Source of the DNA: JAAXHF01 sp963665955
Lineage (GTDB): Bacteria > Desulfobacterota > Binatia > Bin18
Length of the DNA stretch: 64,000 nt
Assembly (NCBI GenBank): GCA_965231765.1
Contig: OZ246887.1
Span: forward strand, 310,001-374,000
Reading direction: 5' to 3'
This document shows positions 31,099-40,459 of the stretch, in pieces (positions within the stretch are counted from its first letter, which is position 1; each line of letters begins with the position of its first letter). The position numbers and the translations under genes were made by a program. The notes beneath the pieces were generated by a model. The model had not been told where the DNA came from and made no database searches. It saw nothing but the letters and a program-made list of their open reading frames with translations.

Positions 31099-32384
31099 TG
31101 CCGCACCAAGAAAAACAGCCCTCTGAGCAGGCCGCGCTATCTTCTGGGCGCTGGAAATTGCTGTTTCGGAATTTCTTCTTTTTTCTGCTTGTGGTAATGA
31201 GTCTCGCTCAGTGGCTCGTTCCGGTCTGGATTTGGAGTGTTATTGGCGCAGCGCCAGTGTCTGTCCCTCCGCTTCTGCACGTCTTGATACCTTTCGTCTT
31301 GTTTGCATTAAACATGACTCTTCTGCGTTCAATGCGGCATGCCATATCCTTACCCGCTCCTGTTCGGATTTCATTTCGTGTCTATCTCGCGTACGGCTTC
31401 ACAGCGGTTTTTTGTTTTGTCTTTCTGCTTTTGTCTAGTAGTTTGTGGGCGATTGGCTGGACGATCAGCCAGGCAGTAGGCATCACTACCGCAGCCCCCC
31501 ACGAAACCTTAGTGTTGATCCAGACTCCCTTATGGCAGGCGCTCCGATGGCTGAGTGGCCTTGGGCTGGGGGGAATCATTATTGCATTTGTCTATGGCTA
31601 CACGTGGGGACAATGGACCGTGCGTGTCTCACATCTTTCCTTCTCTCTCAAGGACTGGCCATGGGAGTGGCATGGTCTGAAAATTGTGCACCTCAGCGAT
31701 CTTCATATTGGCCCCAACCTGACCAAGGACGAACTGCAGTCATACGTCCGTACGGTCAACTCACTTCAACCCGATCTCATTCTCTTGACGGGCGACATAC
31801 TCGATTCTGATCCGATTTACGTCCCTGAGTTTTTTCCAATCCTAGCTGAGCTGAAGGCTGATCTCGGCATGTATGCCTGTCTTGGCAATCATGACCATTA
31901 TGCTGGGGCTCAGGCTGTGGTAGACGGTCTGCGCCAATATACTCAGATCCGGCTGCTGCGCGACCAGATTACTTCCCTCGTCAAACACAGCTGTCACCTT
32001 CATATCATTGGCCTTGATGATCGGGGCCAAGATTGGGCCCGTGGGCTCAATGAGTTGCCACTCCTGAGAGATTTACACGCTCGCATTCCAGACCACGAGC
32101 CGTGTATCCTCCTGTCTCATCGGCCCGACCTTTTTCCACAGGCTGCCCGCCAGGACATTCCTCTCACCTTGTCAGGCCATACACACGGCGGCCAGTTCGC
32201 GCTCCCCGGCTGGCAGGGGCGTTTTAATCTGGCCCGTTTTATTACGCATTTTTCCCGTGGTGTGTATGAGTCGGCAGGCAGTTTTTTGTACGTGAATCGT
32301 GGACTTGGCGTGACAGGTCAACGTATCCGTGTTTTTACACCACGAGAAATCGCCGTGCTCGTATGCGAGTCTACGACTGCCTAG
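31098..32384 (+). CDS. Membrane-anchored metallophosphoesterase (YkuE/YaeI-like)
   Basis: 428 residues. Four or five membrane helices fill the first 175 residues. The calcineurin-like phosphoesterase domain follows with all metal motifs: HLSDLHIGPN, LLTGDILDSDP, CLGNHDHYAG, LLSHRPDLF and LSGHTHGGQ. Family members act on UDP-diacylglucosamine or other phospho-substrates at the membrane. Translation is coupled to the gene before it (TAATG). The PTPS-like gene starts 180 bases downstream. Confidence 0.93.
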   Translation: MPHQEKQPSEQAALSSGRWKLLFRNFFFFLLVVMSLAQWLVPVWIWSVIGAAPVSVPPLLHVLIPFVLFALNMTLLRSMRHAISLPAPVRISFRVYLAYGFTAVFCFVFLLLSSSLWAIGWTISQAVGITTAAPHETLVLIQTPLWQALRWLSGLGLGGIIIAFVYGYTWGQWTVRVSHLSFSLKDWPWEWHGLKIVHLSDLHIGPNLTKDELQSYVRTVNSLQPDLILLTGDILDSDPIYVPEFFPILAELKADLGMYACLGNHDHYAGAQAVVDGLRQYTQIRLLRDQITSLVKHSCHLHIIGLDDRGQDWARGLNELPLLRDLHARIPDHEPCILLSHRPDLFPQAARQDIPLTLSGHTHGGQFALPGWQGRFNLARFITHFSRGVYESAGSFLYVNRGLGVTGQRIRVFTPREIAVLVCESTTA

Positions 32385-32564
32385 CACCTTTCTTGCCATG
32401 TCTGCTCCATCAATGTCCGCTCCGCAATATTATGTCAACTTTCGGTATATATTCGCCTTCTGTCCGTATACTGCAATTCCCGTGAGGACTTCCCTCTTGA
32501 CCCCGTATAGGCTTTTCTGCATGGTGGCCTTCATTAGGAAACACAGATACGTTCAGGGGGGAGC

Positions 32565-33407
32565 ATGCACTACTTGACCCGTTTGGTCGAATTTGAGGCT
32601 TCGCACCGCTATTGGAACCCGTCCTTTTCAGTTGAAAAAAATAATCGGACTTTCGGCAAATGTGTCAGCCCATATGGACATGGCCACAACTATCGGCTCC
32701 GGGTGACACTCGCGGGTCAGGTCGATCCGCGTACCGGTATGGTCATCAATATTCAACAGCTCGACCGTATTCTCAAAGATCTGATCAGCGAATTCGATCA
32801 CAAGTTCATCAACCTCGATCATCCCGCTTTTCAGGATCGAATCCCAACCACGGAAAACTTGGCATCATATATGCGCGATCAGATTGAAGACCGACTCAGA
32901 CACCAAGCCCAAGAGAGCAAAGGCCACTGCCACTTGTCTTTGGTCCGACTGTACGAAGAGCCAACGCTATGGTCTGATGTCGTCGCCGCTGAAGGGAGGA
33001 CTATGGCATCCTTGACAAAAACCTTTGGATTTAGTGCGGCCCACCGCTTACATAGCCCAGAGCTTACTGACGAAGAAAACTTGGCTATCTTTGGGAAATG
33101 CAATAATCCACACGGCCATGGCCATAACTATGAACTCGAAGTCACAGTCAGCGGCAGCATTGAGCCGCAAACAGGCATGGTCATGGATCTCGGAGAACTC
33201 ATGCAGATTGTACAAGATGAGATTCTTGATCGCTTTGATCACAAACACCTCAATGCAGATACATCAGAATTTCAGGCCTTGAACCCGACCGGGGAAAATA
33301 TCATTCGTGTCATCTGGGATCTGCTCAAACCAAAGCTGAGCGACCATCTCACTCGGGTCGGGCTGTGGGAGACTCCCAAAAACTTCTTCGAGTATCATGG
33401 GGAATGA
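32565..33407 (+). CDS. Tandem-fused 6-pyruvoyltetrahydropterin synthase/QueD-family protein
   Basis: 280 residues, about twice the length of one PTPS subunit. Two complete domains lie head to tail, the second starting near residue 147 (MASLTKTFGFSAAHRLHSPE). Each has the zinc His residues and nucleophile Cys in one box, FGKCVSPYGHGHNY and FGKCNNPHGHGHNY, and the Asp-His pair EFDHKFINLDH / RFDHKHLNADT. The FGKCNNPxGHGHNY form is that of animal-type PTPS, which makes 6-pyruvoyltetrahydropterin for tetrahydrobiopterin, rather than the shorter QueD form. Both active sites look intact. It is one base from an SDR gene that could act as a pterin reductase. Confidence 0.92.
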   Translation: MHYLTRLVEFEASHRYWNPSFSVEKNNRTFGKCVSPYGHGHNYRLRVTLAGQVDPRTGMVINIQQLDRILKDLISEFDHKFINLDHPAFQDRIPTTENLASYMRDQIEDRLRHQAQESKGHCHLSLVRLYEEPTLWSDVVAAEGRTMASLTKTFGFSAAHRLHSPELTDEENLAIFGKCNNPHGHGHNYELEVTVSGSIEPQTGMVMDLGELMQIVQDEILDRFDHKHLNADTSEFQALNPTGENIIRVIWDLLKPKLSDHLTRVGLWETPKNFFEYHGE

Positions 33408-33408
33408 T

Positions 33409-34134
33409 ATGGCCAAACAAGATCTTGATGGACAGGTTGCGATTATCACAGGAGCCGGGTCGGGGATTGGTCAGGCGACTGCTGAGGCGCTTGCCCAGGC
33501 TGGCGTGCGTGTTGCTCTCGCCGCACGGACACAAACAGCGCTCGACGCAGTCGCCGACACCATACACACGGCTGGTGGAACGACTCTTGTCGTCCCCACA
33601 GACGTTAGCGACGAGGCACAGATTGAACAACTCGTCACCAGAACCCATGCCGAGTGGGGTCGGCTCGATATTCTCATTACCAGTGCCGGCAGGGCCAGTT
33701 TTGGCCCCTTAGTTGAGTCGAATACGGCAGACTGGGACAACATGATGAATACTAACCTGCGGGCAACTTACCTGTGTGCTAAACACGTCCTCAAGATCAT
33801 GCTCCCTCAAGGCTCTGGCCACATATTGAATGTTTTATCGATGGCCAGCCACACCGCCCTTCCCGGCTCAGCGGCCTATACCGCCTCCAAGTTTGGCGCG
33901 CTCGGATTGACCAAAGTTATGGCAGCAGAAGTGAGAAGCCAAGGAGTCAAAGTCACCGCGGTCATGCCGGGTTCAGTGAATACTCCCCTGTGGGATAAGA
34001 GCGGTGGCGATCTGGACCGGAATAAAATGCTGTCTGCGACTGATATCGCTTCAGCCATGCTAGATATTATCGCTCAGCCGCCGGGCATCTATACTGACGA
34101 GATCAGGCTCATGCCGCCTCTAGGCATTTTGTAA
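33409..34134 (+). CDS. SDR-family oxidoreductase
   Basis: 241 residues from the ATG at 33409, which has GGGGA six bases upstream; an in-frame ATG at 33397 overlaps the preceding gene. The cofactor loop is ITGAGSGIGQATAEAL, then ITSAGRASFGP (NAG-like box) and catalytic SMASHTALPGSAAYTASKFG. The family includes 3-oxoacyl-ACP reductases and sepiapterin reductases. One base after the PTPS-like gene, sepiapterin-reductase-like activity is a reasonable guess from context alone. Confidence 0.88.
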   Translation: MAKQDLDGQVAIITGAGSGIGQATAEALAQAGVRVALAARTQTALDAVADTIHTAGGTTLVVPTDVSDEAQIEQLVTRTHAEWGRLDILITSAGRASFGPLVESNTADWDNMMNTNLRATYLCAKHVLKIMLPQGSGHILNVLSMASHTALPGSAAYTASKFGALGLTKVMAAEVRSQGVKVTAVMPGSVNTPLWDKSGGDLDRNKMLSATDIASAMLDIIAQPPGIYTDEIRLMPPLGIL

Positions 34135-34374
34135 TCCTCACACACAGAAAGCCCTCAGATATACTGTTCATGCACCTCCTTCAAGGCTAGTACTGTAGAC
34201 GACAAATTTCCAAAGATAAAAAAAAGGTACAGCTCTCGAACTGAAGATTCTTCGGCCCGCCAGTCCGCGATTAGTTCAGATCAGCATGAAAACAGCCCCA
34301 AATGGTTCCAGAACACGGCAGGTAATCTGATATTGTGTCAACTTGAGGCACTGGGATGATCACAAGCTTACGCT

Positions 34375-35091
34375 TCAGGCCATGCTCCGCTCCAGCCGCT
34401 CTTTGCGTGTCGGCCAGTCAGGCAATACCCGGTCCAGCAGGGCGAAGAAGGCCGGCCCGTGATGGGGCTCTGCGATATGGCAAAGCTCATGGGTGATGAC
34501 GTAGTCGATCGCATCGACTGGTGCTTCGATCAGGCGGCGGTTGAGCAGTAGACGGGATGTCGGCGACATTGATCCCCAGCGCCGGCGCAACTGTCGGACG
34601 ATCAGTCCCCGTGGCCGGAAAAATTCCGGGTCCGGGAACCGCGCCAGGTTCACCTCAAGCCGTTCTGCAAACTTTATACGCGCCCGGTCGCGGTACCAGC
34701 CTTCAACAAGCTCACGCGTGACCTCCGCCCGGTCGGGTTCACGGCCCTGAACAAGGATAAAGCCGCGGGTCAGCTTGACCACCGCTTGCGCGTGGGGAAC
34801 CACTTTCAGGCGGTACTGCCGTCCGAGATAGCGATGGGTTTCCCCAGCCACGAAACGCCGCTCGGGTGTCTGTGGCAAATACTGGGCGAAGAAGCGCTGC
34901 TGCCGACGCACCCAAGCCGCGCGCTTGCGCACCTTCTCGGCGATAGCCTCCGGTGAGGCGTCGACGGGCGCGACAACAACGACGCTGGTGTCCGGCTCCA
35001 CGCCGATCTCCAGGGTCGTTCGCTTGCGACGCACGACAGCGAACTCAATCGTATGCGCGCCGTAGCGGACGCGATGCCGCTCCGCCGTCAT
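34375..35091 (-). CDS. YgjP/SprT-like zinc metallopeptidase (DUF45)
   Basis: 238 residues. The C-terminal part has the zinc motif in VITHELCHIAEPHHGPAF (HExxH plus a third His), and the region LRRRWGSMSPTSRLLLNRRL typical of PF01863. Genes of this family often accompany type I restriction systems. It overlaps hsdR by four bases (ATGA), so it is the last gene of the restriction operon here. Its role there is unknown; processing of restriction subunits has been suggested but I cannot support it from sequence. Confidence 0.92.
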   Translation of the reverse strand: MTAERHRVRYGAHTIEFAVVRRKRTTLEIGVEPDTSVVVVAPVDASPEAIAEKVRKRAAWVRRQQRFFAQYLPQTPERRFVAGETHRYLGRQYRLKVVPHAQAVVKLTRGFILVQGREPDRAEVTRELVEGWYRDRARIKFAERLEVNLARFPDPEFFRPRGLIVRQLRRRWGSMSPTSRLLLNRRLIEAPVDAIDYVITHELCHIAEPHHGPAFFALLDRVLPDWPTRKERLERSMA

Positions 35092-38000
35092 CCGGGAAAC
35101 CTCGCCTTGGCCAGGTTCATGATCTTGGACTCCAGGTCATCCATGACTTGGTTAGAAAGCTCGATGCCTTTCTCGTCACGGAGAACATCGAAGCAGTAGT
35201 CGTCGATGGCGTTGCGCAGGCTGTTCTGGGCGATGTCGTTGGACCACATGTCAACGATGTGGTGGGTCTTGACGATGTCAATGATGGCAAGTGCGATATT
35301 GGCCGCTTCGACTGTGCCGAGCGGCTTGCCGTCTGCGCCCACGAGCGTTCCGTCAAGAATGCCGAAGAACGCCTGACCGTCGTCGTTGCCTTTGATCGGG
35401 TCGGGCACCTCGCGGCCGCGATCCTTGCCGGCGACCTTGGTGGCCAGGTCGAGCAGGCTGTTGAGATAGTCGCGCTCGGAGATCCGTCTGGCACGGTAAT
35501 CGCGGATCGTCTCCTCCAGCAACTCCGAGAATCGCCGGTAAAACGTCGGGTCTTCGTCCAGCTTCTCGGTGATGGTCCGCCGGGTGGCGCTGGCGATACG
35601 GTCGGCCTTGGAAGCGTCGGAAATGCCTGTCTCCCCAACGATCGCCTTCAGAGCCTCGGGGTCGTTGATATTGACGAGTTCGATGAGGGTCTCCGCCGGT
35701 CTGGCGCTCACCTGGTCATCGAGCAGCCGCTGTATCTTGGGCTCAAACTCCTTGACATCGACCGTCTCCTGATAGCGCAGGCGGACCGAGTGGCGGAGTT
35801 CGGAGAACTGCTTCCAGTCGCGCTTCAGCGCGTCAATCCTCGCCTGGTCGAACACGTCAAGAATTTTGTGCGACGAGAGCGAGATATGCAGGCAGCGGCC
35901 AAAGGCGCGCAGCCGCTCGTAAAACTCCTGGCGGACGGCCTCGTCGGCCAGAAACTGCTCGAACTGCTCCATGTCCCGCTTGTTCTTGACCGGCCGAAAA
36001 AGCTCCCACAACTGGTCGTGGAGTTGGGAGAGCTTGCGGATCTGTTCCCGCACGTCGTGTACCGTACCGGCAAGATCCGAGGCGTCAAAACCCTGAAAGG
36101 CGGTATAGGTGGTCAGCGCCTTATCAAGCTCGCCGAGCAGCCCCTCGTAGTCGATGATGAAGCCGAACTGCTTCTCAACCCCGTCCGTCTCATACAGCCG
36201 ATTCACCCGCGCGATGGCCTGCAGAAGGTTGTGTTCGCGTAGCGACTTGCACACGTACAAGACCGCGTTCCGAGGCGCGTCGAAACCGGTCAGGAGCTTA
36301 GACACGACGATGAGGATTTCCGGATCGCCCGCCCGCTTAAAGGCGTCGATGATCCGGCGGTTGTACTCGCCCTCCGTCCGGTAACGTGCCATCATCCTTT
36401 CCCAGAACGCGCGGACGAGGTCTTTTGACTCCGTGTCGATCTCCTCGTTCCCCTCGCTGGCGTCGGGCGGGGAAATAACGATCTCGCTGGTCACGTGGCC
36501 TATCTCGTCGAGTGCCTCCTTGAAGCGAACTGCGGCGGCCTTCGACGGGGCGACGAGTTGAGCCTTGAAGCCGCTGGCCTGCCAATGCCGTCGGAAGTGC
36601 TCGGAGATATCGAAGGCTTTGGCGCGGATGGCCTGACTGGTCTTGGCCAGGGCGTCCATGCGCGAGAACTTCCGCTTCAGGTCGGCCCGCTGCTGTTCGG
36701 TCAGCCCCTCGCTGAGCTTGTCGAACCAGCGGTCGATCATGTCTGCGGTGATGTGCTGTTCGACAATCCGGCCCTCATACAGCAGCGGCACCACAGCGCC
36801 GTCGGCAACGGCCTGGTCTATCGCGTAGGTGTGGATAAGCCCGCCGAAGGTGGACAGGGTGTTCTTCTCCTTTTGCAGCAGCGGCGTGCCGGTGAAACCG
36901 AGATAGCAGGCGTTCGGCAGAATACGCCGCATCTTCATGGCGAACTCGCCGTGTCCGCCATACTGGCCGGTCTGGCTACGGTGGCTCTCGTCCACCAGCA
37001 CGAAGATATTCGGGTCCGGGTCGGTTGCTGCGCCGCTGCGCGAGGCCGTGTCGAATTTGTTGATGATGGTGGTAATCAGCGCCGTTCTGTTGCGGATCAG
37101 CTTGAGCAGATGCGCGCCGCTGGTCGCCCGGACGGGTTCCAGCTCGCACGACCTGAAGGTGTCCTTGATCTGCCGGTCAAGGTCGTCGCGGTCGGTGACG
37201 ATCACGATACGCGGATTCGCGATGTCCTTGTCGAGCGCCAAGGCACGCCCCAGCATGACCATGGTCAGCGACTTACCGGAACCCTGGGTGTGCCAGACAA
37301 CGCCGCCCTTACGGCAGCCGTTCGTGTCAAACTGCCTGACCCGCTCGACGGCGCTCCGGACACCGAAGAACTGCTGGTGGCGGGCGATCTTGCGCACGCC
37401 GCCGTCGAAGACCGTGAAGCGCCGCACCAGGTCGAGCAGGCGCTCGGGCCGACACAGCGCAAAGATAGTACGGTCCTGAGGTGTGATAGCGCGTTCGCCC
37501 TCGGCTACGAGATCATCGAAATGCGCCCGCGCGCCCGCGAACGCGCCCGCATAGACGGCCTGGGCTTCGGCCACCGCCAGCGGCCGGTCAATCAAGCCCT
37601 GAAGTCGAACCGCCGGTCGCTCGGCCGGCGGTGTGTCGTCCTCAAGCGCCCCGACAAGGGCCACACGTTCGGCCGCGTTCGGCTCGCGTGCGGCAAGCGA
37701 GGCCAGCCGGTCGTCGGCGTCCTCCTCGCGCCAAGCCTGCCAGAACTTGCCCGGCGTCCCAACCGTTGCGTAGCGCGCCTCGCGCCGGTTCAGGCTCAGC
37801 AGCAGCTGGGCGAAGTGGAAGAGCTGCGAAATGTTGTCCTCGTGCTGGTAGCCGATCAGCTGGCTATCGGCCTTTTTCAGGCTTTCGGTCGGCCGTTTGT
37901 TCTCGATGACAACAAAGGGAATGCCGTTGACGAACGCAACAATGTCGCAGCGGCGGGTCTGGCTACTGCCCGTTCGCTCTACCGCCATCTCGGCGGTCAC

Positions 38001-38402
38001 GTGATAGGCGTTGTTGTCCGGCTTGTCCCAATCGACGTAGCGGAACGAGTACGACTTCGAGTCCCCGTCAATGGTCTTGGTGATGGTCGTGCCGAGCACG
38101 AGCGTGTCGTAAATGTCCTGATTGGTGCCGCGCAGGCCCTTGAGCCGGTCGGGCGTGGGCTTCAGCCGGCGTATCGCCTCATGGGCGTCTTCGAGATCGA
38201 AGGGATAATCGCGGCCACGGTGGGTGAAACGGTTGAGCTTCAGCAACTGGTCGGTCAGCACCTCATTGAGGATGACGTTACGCAGCCGCCCGCCGCGCAG
38301 GGCCAACGCCTCGGCCCCGGAGAGCGGCTTAAAGCCCAGCGCCACGAGCAGTTGCAGCGCCGGGATTTGGGACTGGTATTTTTCGGTGGCGTCAAAGCTC
38401 AT
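35088..38402 (-). CDS. hsdR: Type I restriction enzyme R subunit (helicase-nuclease)
   Basis: 1104 residues, full length. An N-terminal PD-(D/E)XK nuclease is seen as DIVAFVNGIPFVVIENKRP (Asp, then Glu-x-Lys). The SF2 translocase has Walker A in WHTQGSGKSLTM, Walker B DESHRSQ, the motif FTGTPLL, and LIVVSKLLTGFDAP with QAIARVNRL in the second RecA fold. The C-terminus is helical and presumably contacts the HsdM2S core. The subunit translocates and cuts unmodified DNA. It is separated from hsdM and hsdS by the Shedu and membrane-protein genes. Confidence 0.97.
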   Translation of the reverse strand: MSFDATEKYQSQIPALQLLVALGFKPLSGAEALALRGGRLRNVILNEVLTDQLLKLNRFTHRGRDYPFDLEDAHEAIRRLKPTPDRLKGLRGTNQDIYDTLVLGTTITKTIDGDSKSYSFRYVDWDKPDNNAYHVTAEMAVERTGSSQTRRCDIVAFVNGIPFVVIENKRPTESLKKADSQLIGYQHEDNISQLFHFAQLLLSLNRREARYATVGTPGKFWQAWREEDADDRLASLAAREPNAAERVALVGALEDDTPPAERPAVRLQGLIDRPLAVAEAQAVYAGAFAGARAHFDDLVAEGERAITPQDRTIFALCRPERLLDLVRRFTVFDGGVRKIARHQQFFGVRSAVERVRQFDTNGCRKGGVVWHTQGSGKSLTMVMLGRALALDKDIANPRIVIVTDRDDLDRQIKDTFRSCELEPVRATSGAHLLKLIRNRTALITTIINKFDTASRSGAATDPDPNIFVLVDESHRSQTGQYGGHGEFAMKMRRILPNACYLGFTGTPLLQKEKNTLSTFGGLIHTYAIDQAVADGAVVPLLYEGRIVEQHITADMIDRWFDKLSEGLTEQQRADLKRKFSRMDALAKTSQAIRAKAFDISEHFRRHWQASGFKAQLVAPSKAAAVRFKEALDEIGHVTSEIVISPPDASEGNEEIDTESKDLVRAFWERMMARYRTEGEYNRRIIDAFKRAGDPEILIVVSKLLTGFDAPRNAVLYVCKSLREHNLLQAIARVNRLYETDGVEKQFGFIIDYEGLLGELDKALTTYTAFQGFDASDLAGTVHDVREQIRKLSQLHDQLWELFRPVKNKRDMEQFEQFLADEAVRQEFYERLRAFGRCLHISLSSHKILDVFDQARIDALKRDWKQFSELRHSVRLRYQETVDVKEFEPKIQRLLDDQVSARPAETLIELVNINDPEALKAIVGETGISDASKADRIASATRRTITEKLDEDPTFYRRFSELLEETIRDYRARRISERDYLNSLLDLATKVAGKDRGREVPDPIKGNDDGQAFFGILDGTLVGADGKPLGTVEAANIALAIIDIVKTHHIVDMWSNDIAQNSLRNAIDDYCFDVLRDEKGIELSNQVMDDLESKIMNLAKARFPG

Positions 38403-38466
38403 AAACGTACCGGAGATAAAGCGAGGTGCGTCACGCGGTCAAACGCTGTTAGGAGGTGGTAGTGCC

Positions 38467-38880
38467 TCACATTTTGAGGATAAAAAATGCTGTCAATACG
38501 AACAAAATCTCAATGCCGTAAAAGATGTTCAGCGTTACGGACAACACGGCAGCCTGCCAGCTACACCCCGGCCTGTTTGTATACTTCATCACGTTCATGC
38601 CGAAATCCGTGGTTTCCTGCGTCCTGACCTCATCGTAGACCTGCCGGAACAGGCGCTCTTGCCACAGAAAATAGCCATCCAGAATCCAGAACCCAACGAC
38701 CGGGACGAGGAAAGCCAGCGCCAGCCACCCGGAGTGAACCTCATTCCTTGCAACGAAGATAATACCGGCGGTCAATATCGCCATGCTCCAGCCTTTGACC
38801 AGAAAGGAGTCACGACCCAGGCGGTTGATAACCCTTTGAATCATTTCCAGGTGCTTGATGACGCTCTCTTTGTCAGTCAT
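38467..38880 (-). CDS. Two-domain membrane protein within the restriction locus
   Basis: 137 residues. A helical N-terminus (ESVIKHLEMIQRVINRLGRD) precedes two close hydrophobic helices (SMAILTAGIIFVARN and LALAFLVPVVGFWILDGYFL), a charged stretch, and a last helix (FYGIEILFVLTAFFILKM). The start has AGGAG nine bases upstream. It sits 64 bases before hsdR and 184 bases after the Shedu gene. Similar small membrane proteins occur near defence genes in other genomes, but I do not recognise a named family. Confidence 0.75.
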   Translation of the reverse strand: MTDKESVIKHLEMIQRVINRLGRDSFLVKGWSMAILTAGIIFVARNEVHSGWLALAFLVPVVGFWILDGYFLWQERLFRQVYDEVRTQETTDFGMNVMKYTNRPGCSWQAAVLSVTLNIFYGIEILFVLTAFFILKM

Positions 38881-39064
38881 GTTTTGTCTCCTGGGGTCGA
38901 ATACGGTTGCCCACCCAATTCAGTAAGATGGGTCTCTGATTCATCGTCTGGGGACACTAGAGCGGGTAGCAAGAATCAGCTCTCTAACCTGAGAGAGAAC
39001 CAAGGGTTCGATGTCATGTTTGCTTGTTAGCATGGGTTAGGCTTTTCCTGCGTGGGTGGATACG

Positions 39065-40459
39065 TCATTCCCGTAGGAAATCGTAAAGCTGCTCCAGCCT
39101 CTTTAGCAATTCGTCGAAAGTGACGATTTCAACATCCTTGGAATTTCCACGAAAAAGCTCTAATGACTTCAACCGATCTTCGTCCGACGGCATACTCCCG
39201 ATGATCAGACAGCAATGAACGGAGTACGACTCGATATTGTAAATTCGGCTGTTGTTCTTTATCTGCGCGATTTCTCCCTGGAACTTATACTTCTGATCGA
39301 GCGCTTGGTTGATCGACCCGGATAAATCAGCTGACGGCGTGTAGACCCCTTCACGGTACGGACTCTCGTTGAATAGTTTCGTGCGCGGGGTCTTGATTTC
39401 GATGATCGCCGTGTTGTTGGTCAAGCTATTTTTGACTAGGAAATCAGCAATTTTCTCGCCTGAACCGGAAAGCTTACGGCCACCGATTGAGGCCTGATCC
39501 TGGACTTTGATGACTGGATAGCCAAAGGCCAAATTCAGAATAAACTGGTTCTCGTTGAAAAAGGTCTGCCATTGATCTTCATTGAGCCTCTGGCGGAGCA
39601 TTTCTCTATAGCGCTCGATCAGGCGTTCGAGCGTCACCAACTCAATATTGCTTTGCAGCTTGGCAAGCTTATCTGGATGCTTCTCTGCGATATCCTTGGC
39701 GTGGTCGCTCATGGCGCGAAGCACCGCATTCTGGGCGTCTTCTGAAAGAGGTTCTTTATCTTCCGCTACGGCCGTAAGGAATTTACGGTAAGGATGTCTC
39801 CCGGTCTTAGCAGTCTTGGTGGGTAATCCGATACGCTTCGCCAGAATGTTGTAAGCGGCCACTTCCTTGACCGAGCGCGCAGCGTTTCGGGTGTGCTGGT
39901 CGATCTTATTCAACTCCAACCTCAGCCCCTCAAAATCCTCTTCGGCGATATTGAAGACCATGCCTCTGGACGTTATCCCGGTCTCATGCTCGCCTGAAAT
40001 CACGATCTCGGTGCAGTCGGAGAGTGCTTCCACAGCGTCAATGATGGAGCGGTAAGGCTTGGCTAGGCCAAGGCCGTAGGCATAATCCTTGGTGAAGGTC
40101 GGAGGGAGTTCCTCCAACATTACTTGAACCTCTTCGGGGGTGCTGGGTACGGTTTGGTCGAAATCCAGATAAGGGATACCCGGATACTCAAGCGTGATGC
40201 GCTTAACCTTGCTGTATTTTGGTTTCAAGAATCTGTCGTGAAGGCTGAGAGTGTCGAGTGTTGTGATGGGGTAGATCGTGAGATATCTCTCCTCACCGTT
40301 GATGAGCAACAACTTGGTCTGATGCTCGCCCACCTCGTCCGAGTCCAGGCGGGCATGCTCTGGAGGGACGAAATATACCCTCGCGATATTGGGGCGAATC
40401 TTCTTCACTCTCAGAAAGCCATCACGCTTGGGATCATGGGGCATCTGGATCCGGGGCAT
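39065..40459 (-). CDS. sduA: Shedu-type (DUF4263) nuclease
   Basis: 464 residues from the ATG at 40459, which shares one base with the stop codon of hsdS (TGATG) and has GAGGA upstream. The C-terminal DUF4263 domain is a PD-(D/E)XK nuclease: LNEDQWQTFFNENQFILNLA, then SGSGEKIADFLVKNSL (Asp) and AIIEIKTPRTKLF (Glu-x-Lys), then SINQALDQKYKFQ (the following Gln). This is the Shedu phage-defence effector signature. A long N-terminal region (about 290 residues) precedes it, as in larger Shedu proteins where it may sense DNA ends or phage. Here it is translated together with a type I specificity subunit. Confidence 0.88.
   Translation of the reverse strand: MPRIQMPHDPKRDGFLRVKKIRPNIARVYFVPPEHARLDSDEVGEHQTKLLLINGEERYLTIYPITTLDTLSLHDRFLKPKYSKVKRITLEYPGIPYLDFDQTVPSTPEEVQVMLEELPPTFTKDYAYGLGLAKPYRSIIDAVEALSDCTEIVISGEHETGITSRGMVFNIAEEDFEGLRLELNKIDQHTRNAARSVKEVAAYNILAKRIGLPTKTAKTGRHPYRKFLTAVAEDKEPLSEDAQNAVLRAMSDHAKDIAEKHPDKLAKLQSNIELVTLERLIERYREMLRQRLNEDQWQTFFNENQFILNLAFGYPVIKVQDQASIGGRKLSGSGEKIADFLVKNSLTNNTAIIEIKTPRTKLFNESPYREGVYTPSADLSGSINQALDQKYKFQGEIAQIKNNSRIYNIESYSVHCCLIIGSMPSDEDRLKSLELFRGNSKDVEIVTFDELLKRLEQLYDFLRE

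Noticed and set aside
34953..38462. Long plus-strand frames (429 and 655 codons) opposite hsdR
   Set aside because: They run antisense to the clearly conserved HsdR frame; GC-rich coding DNA often leaves the opposite strand open.
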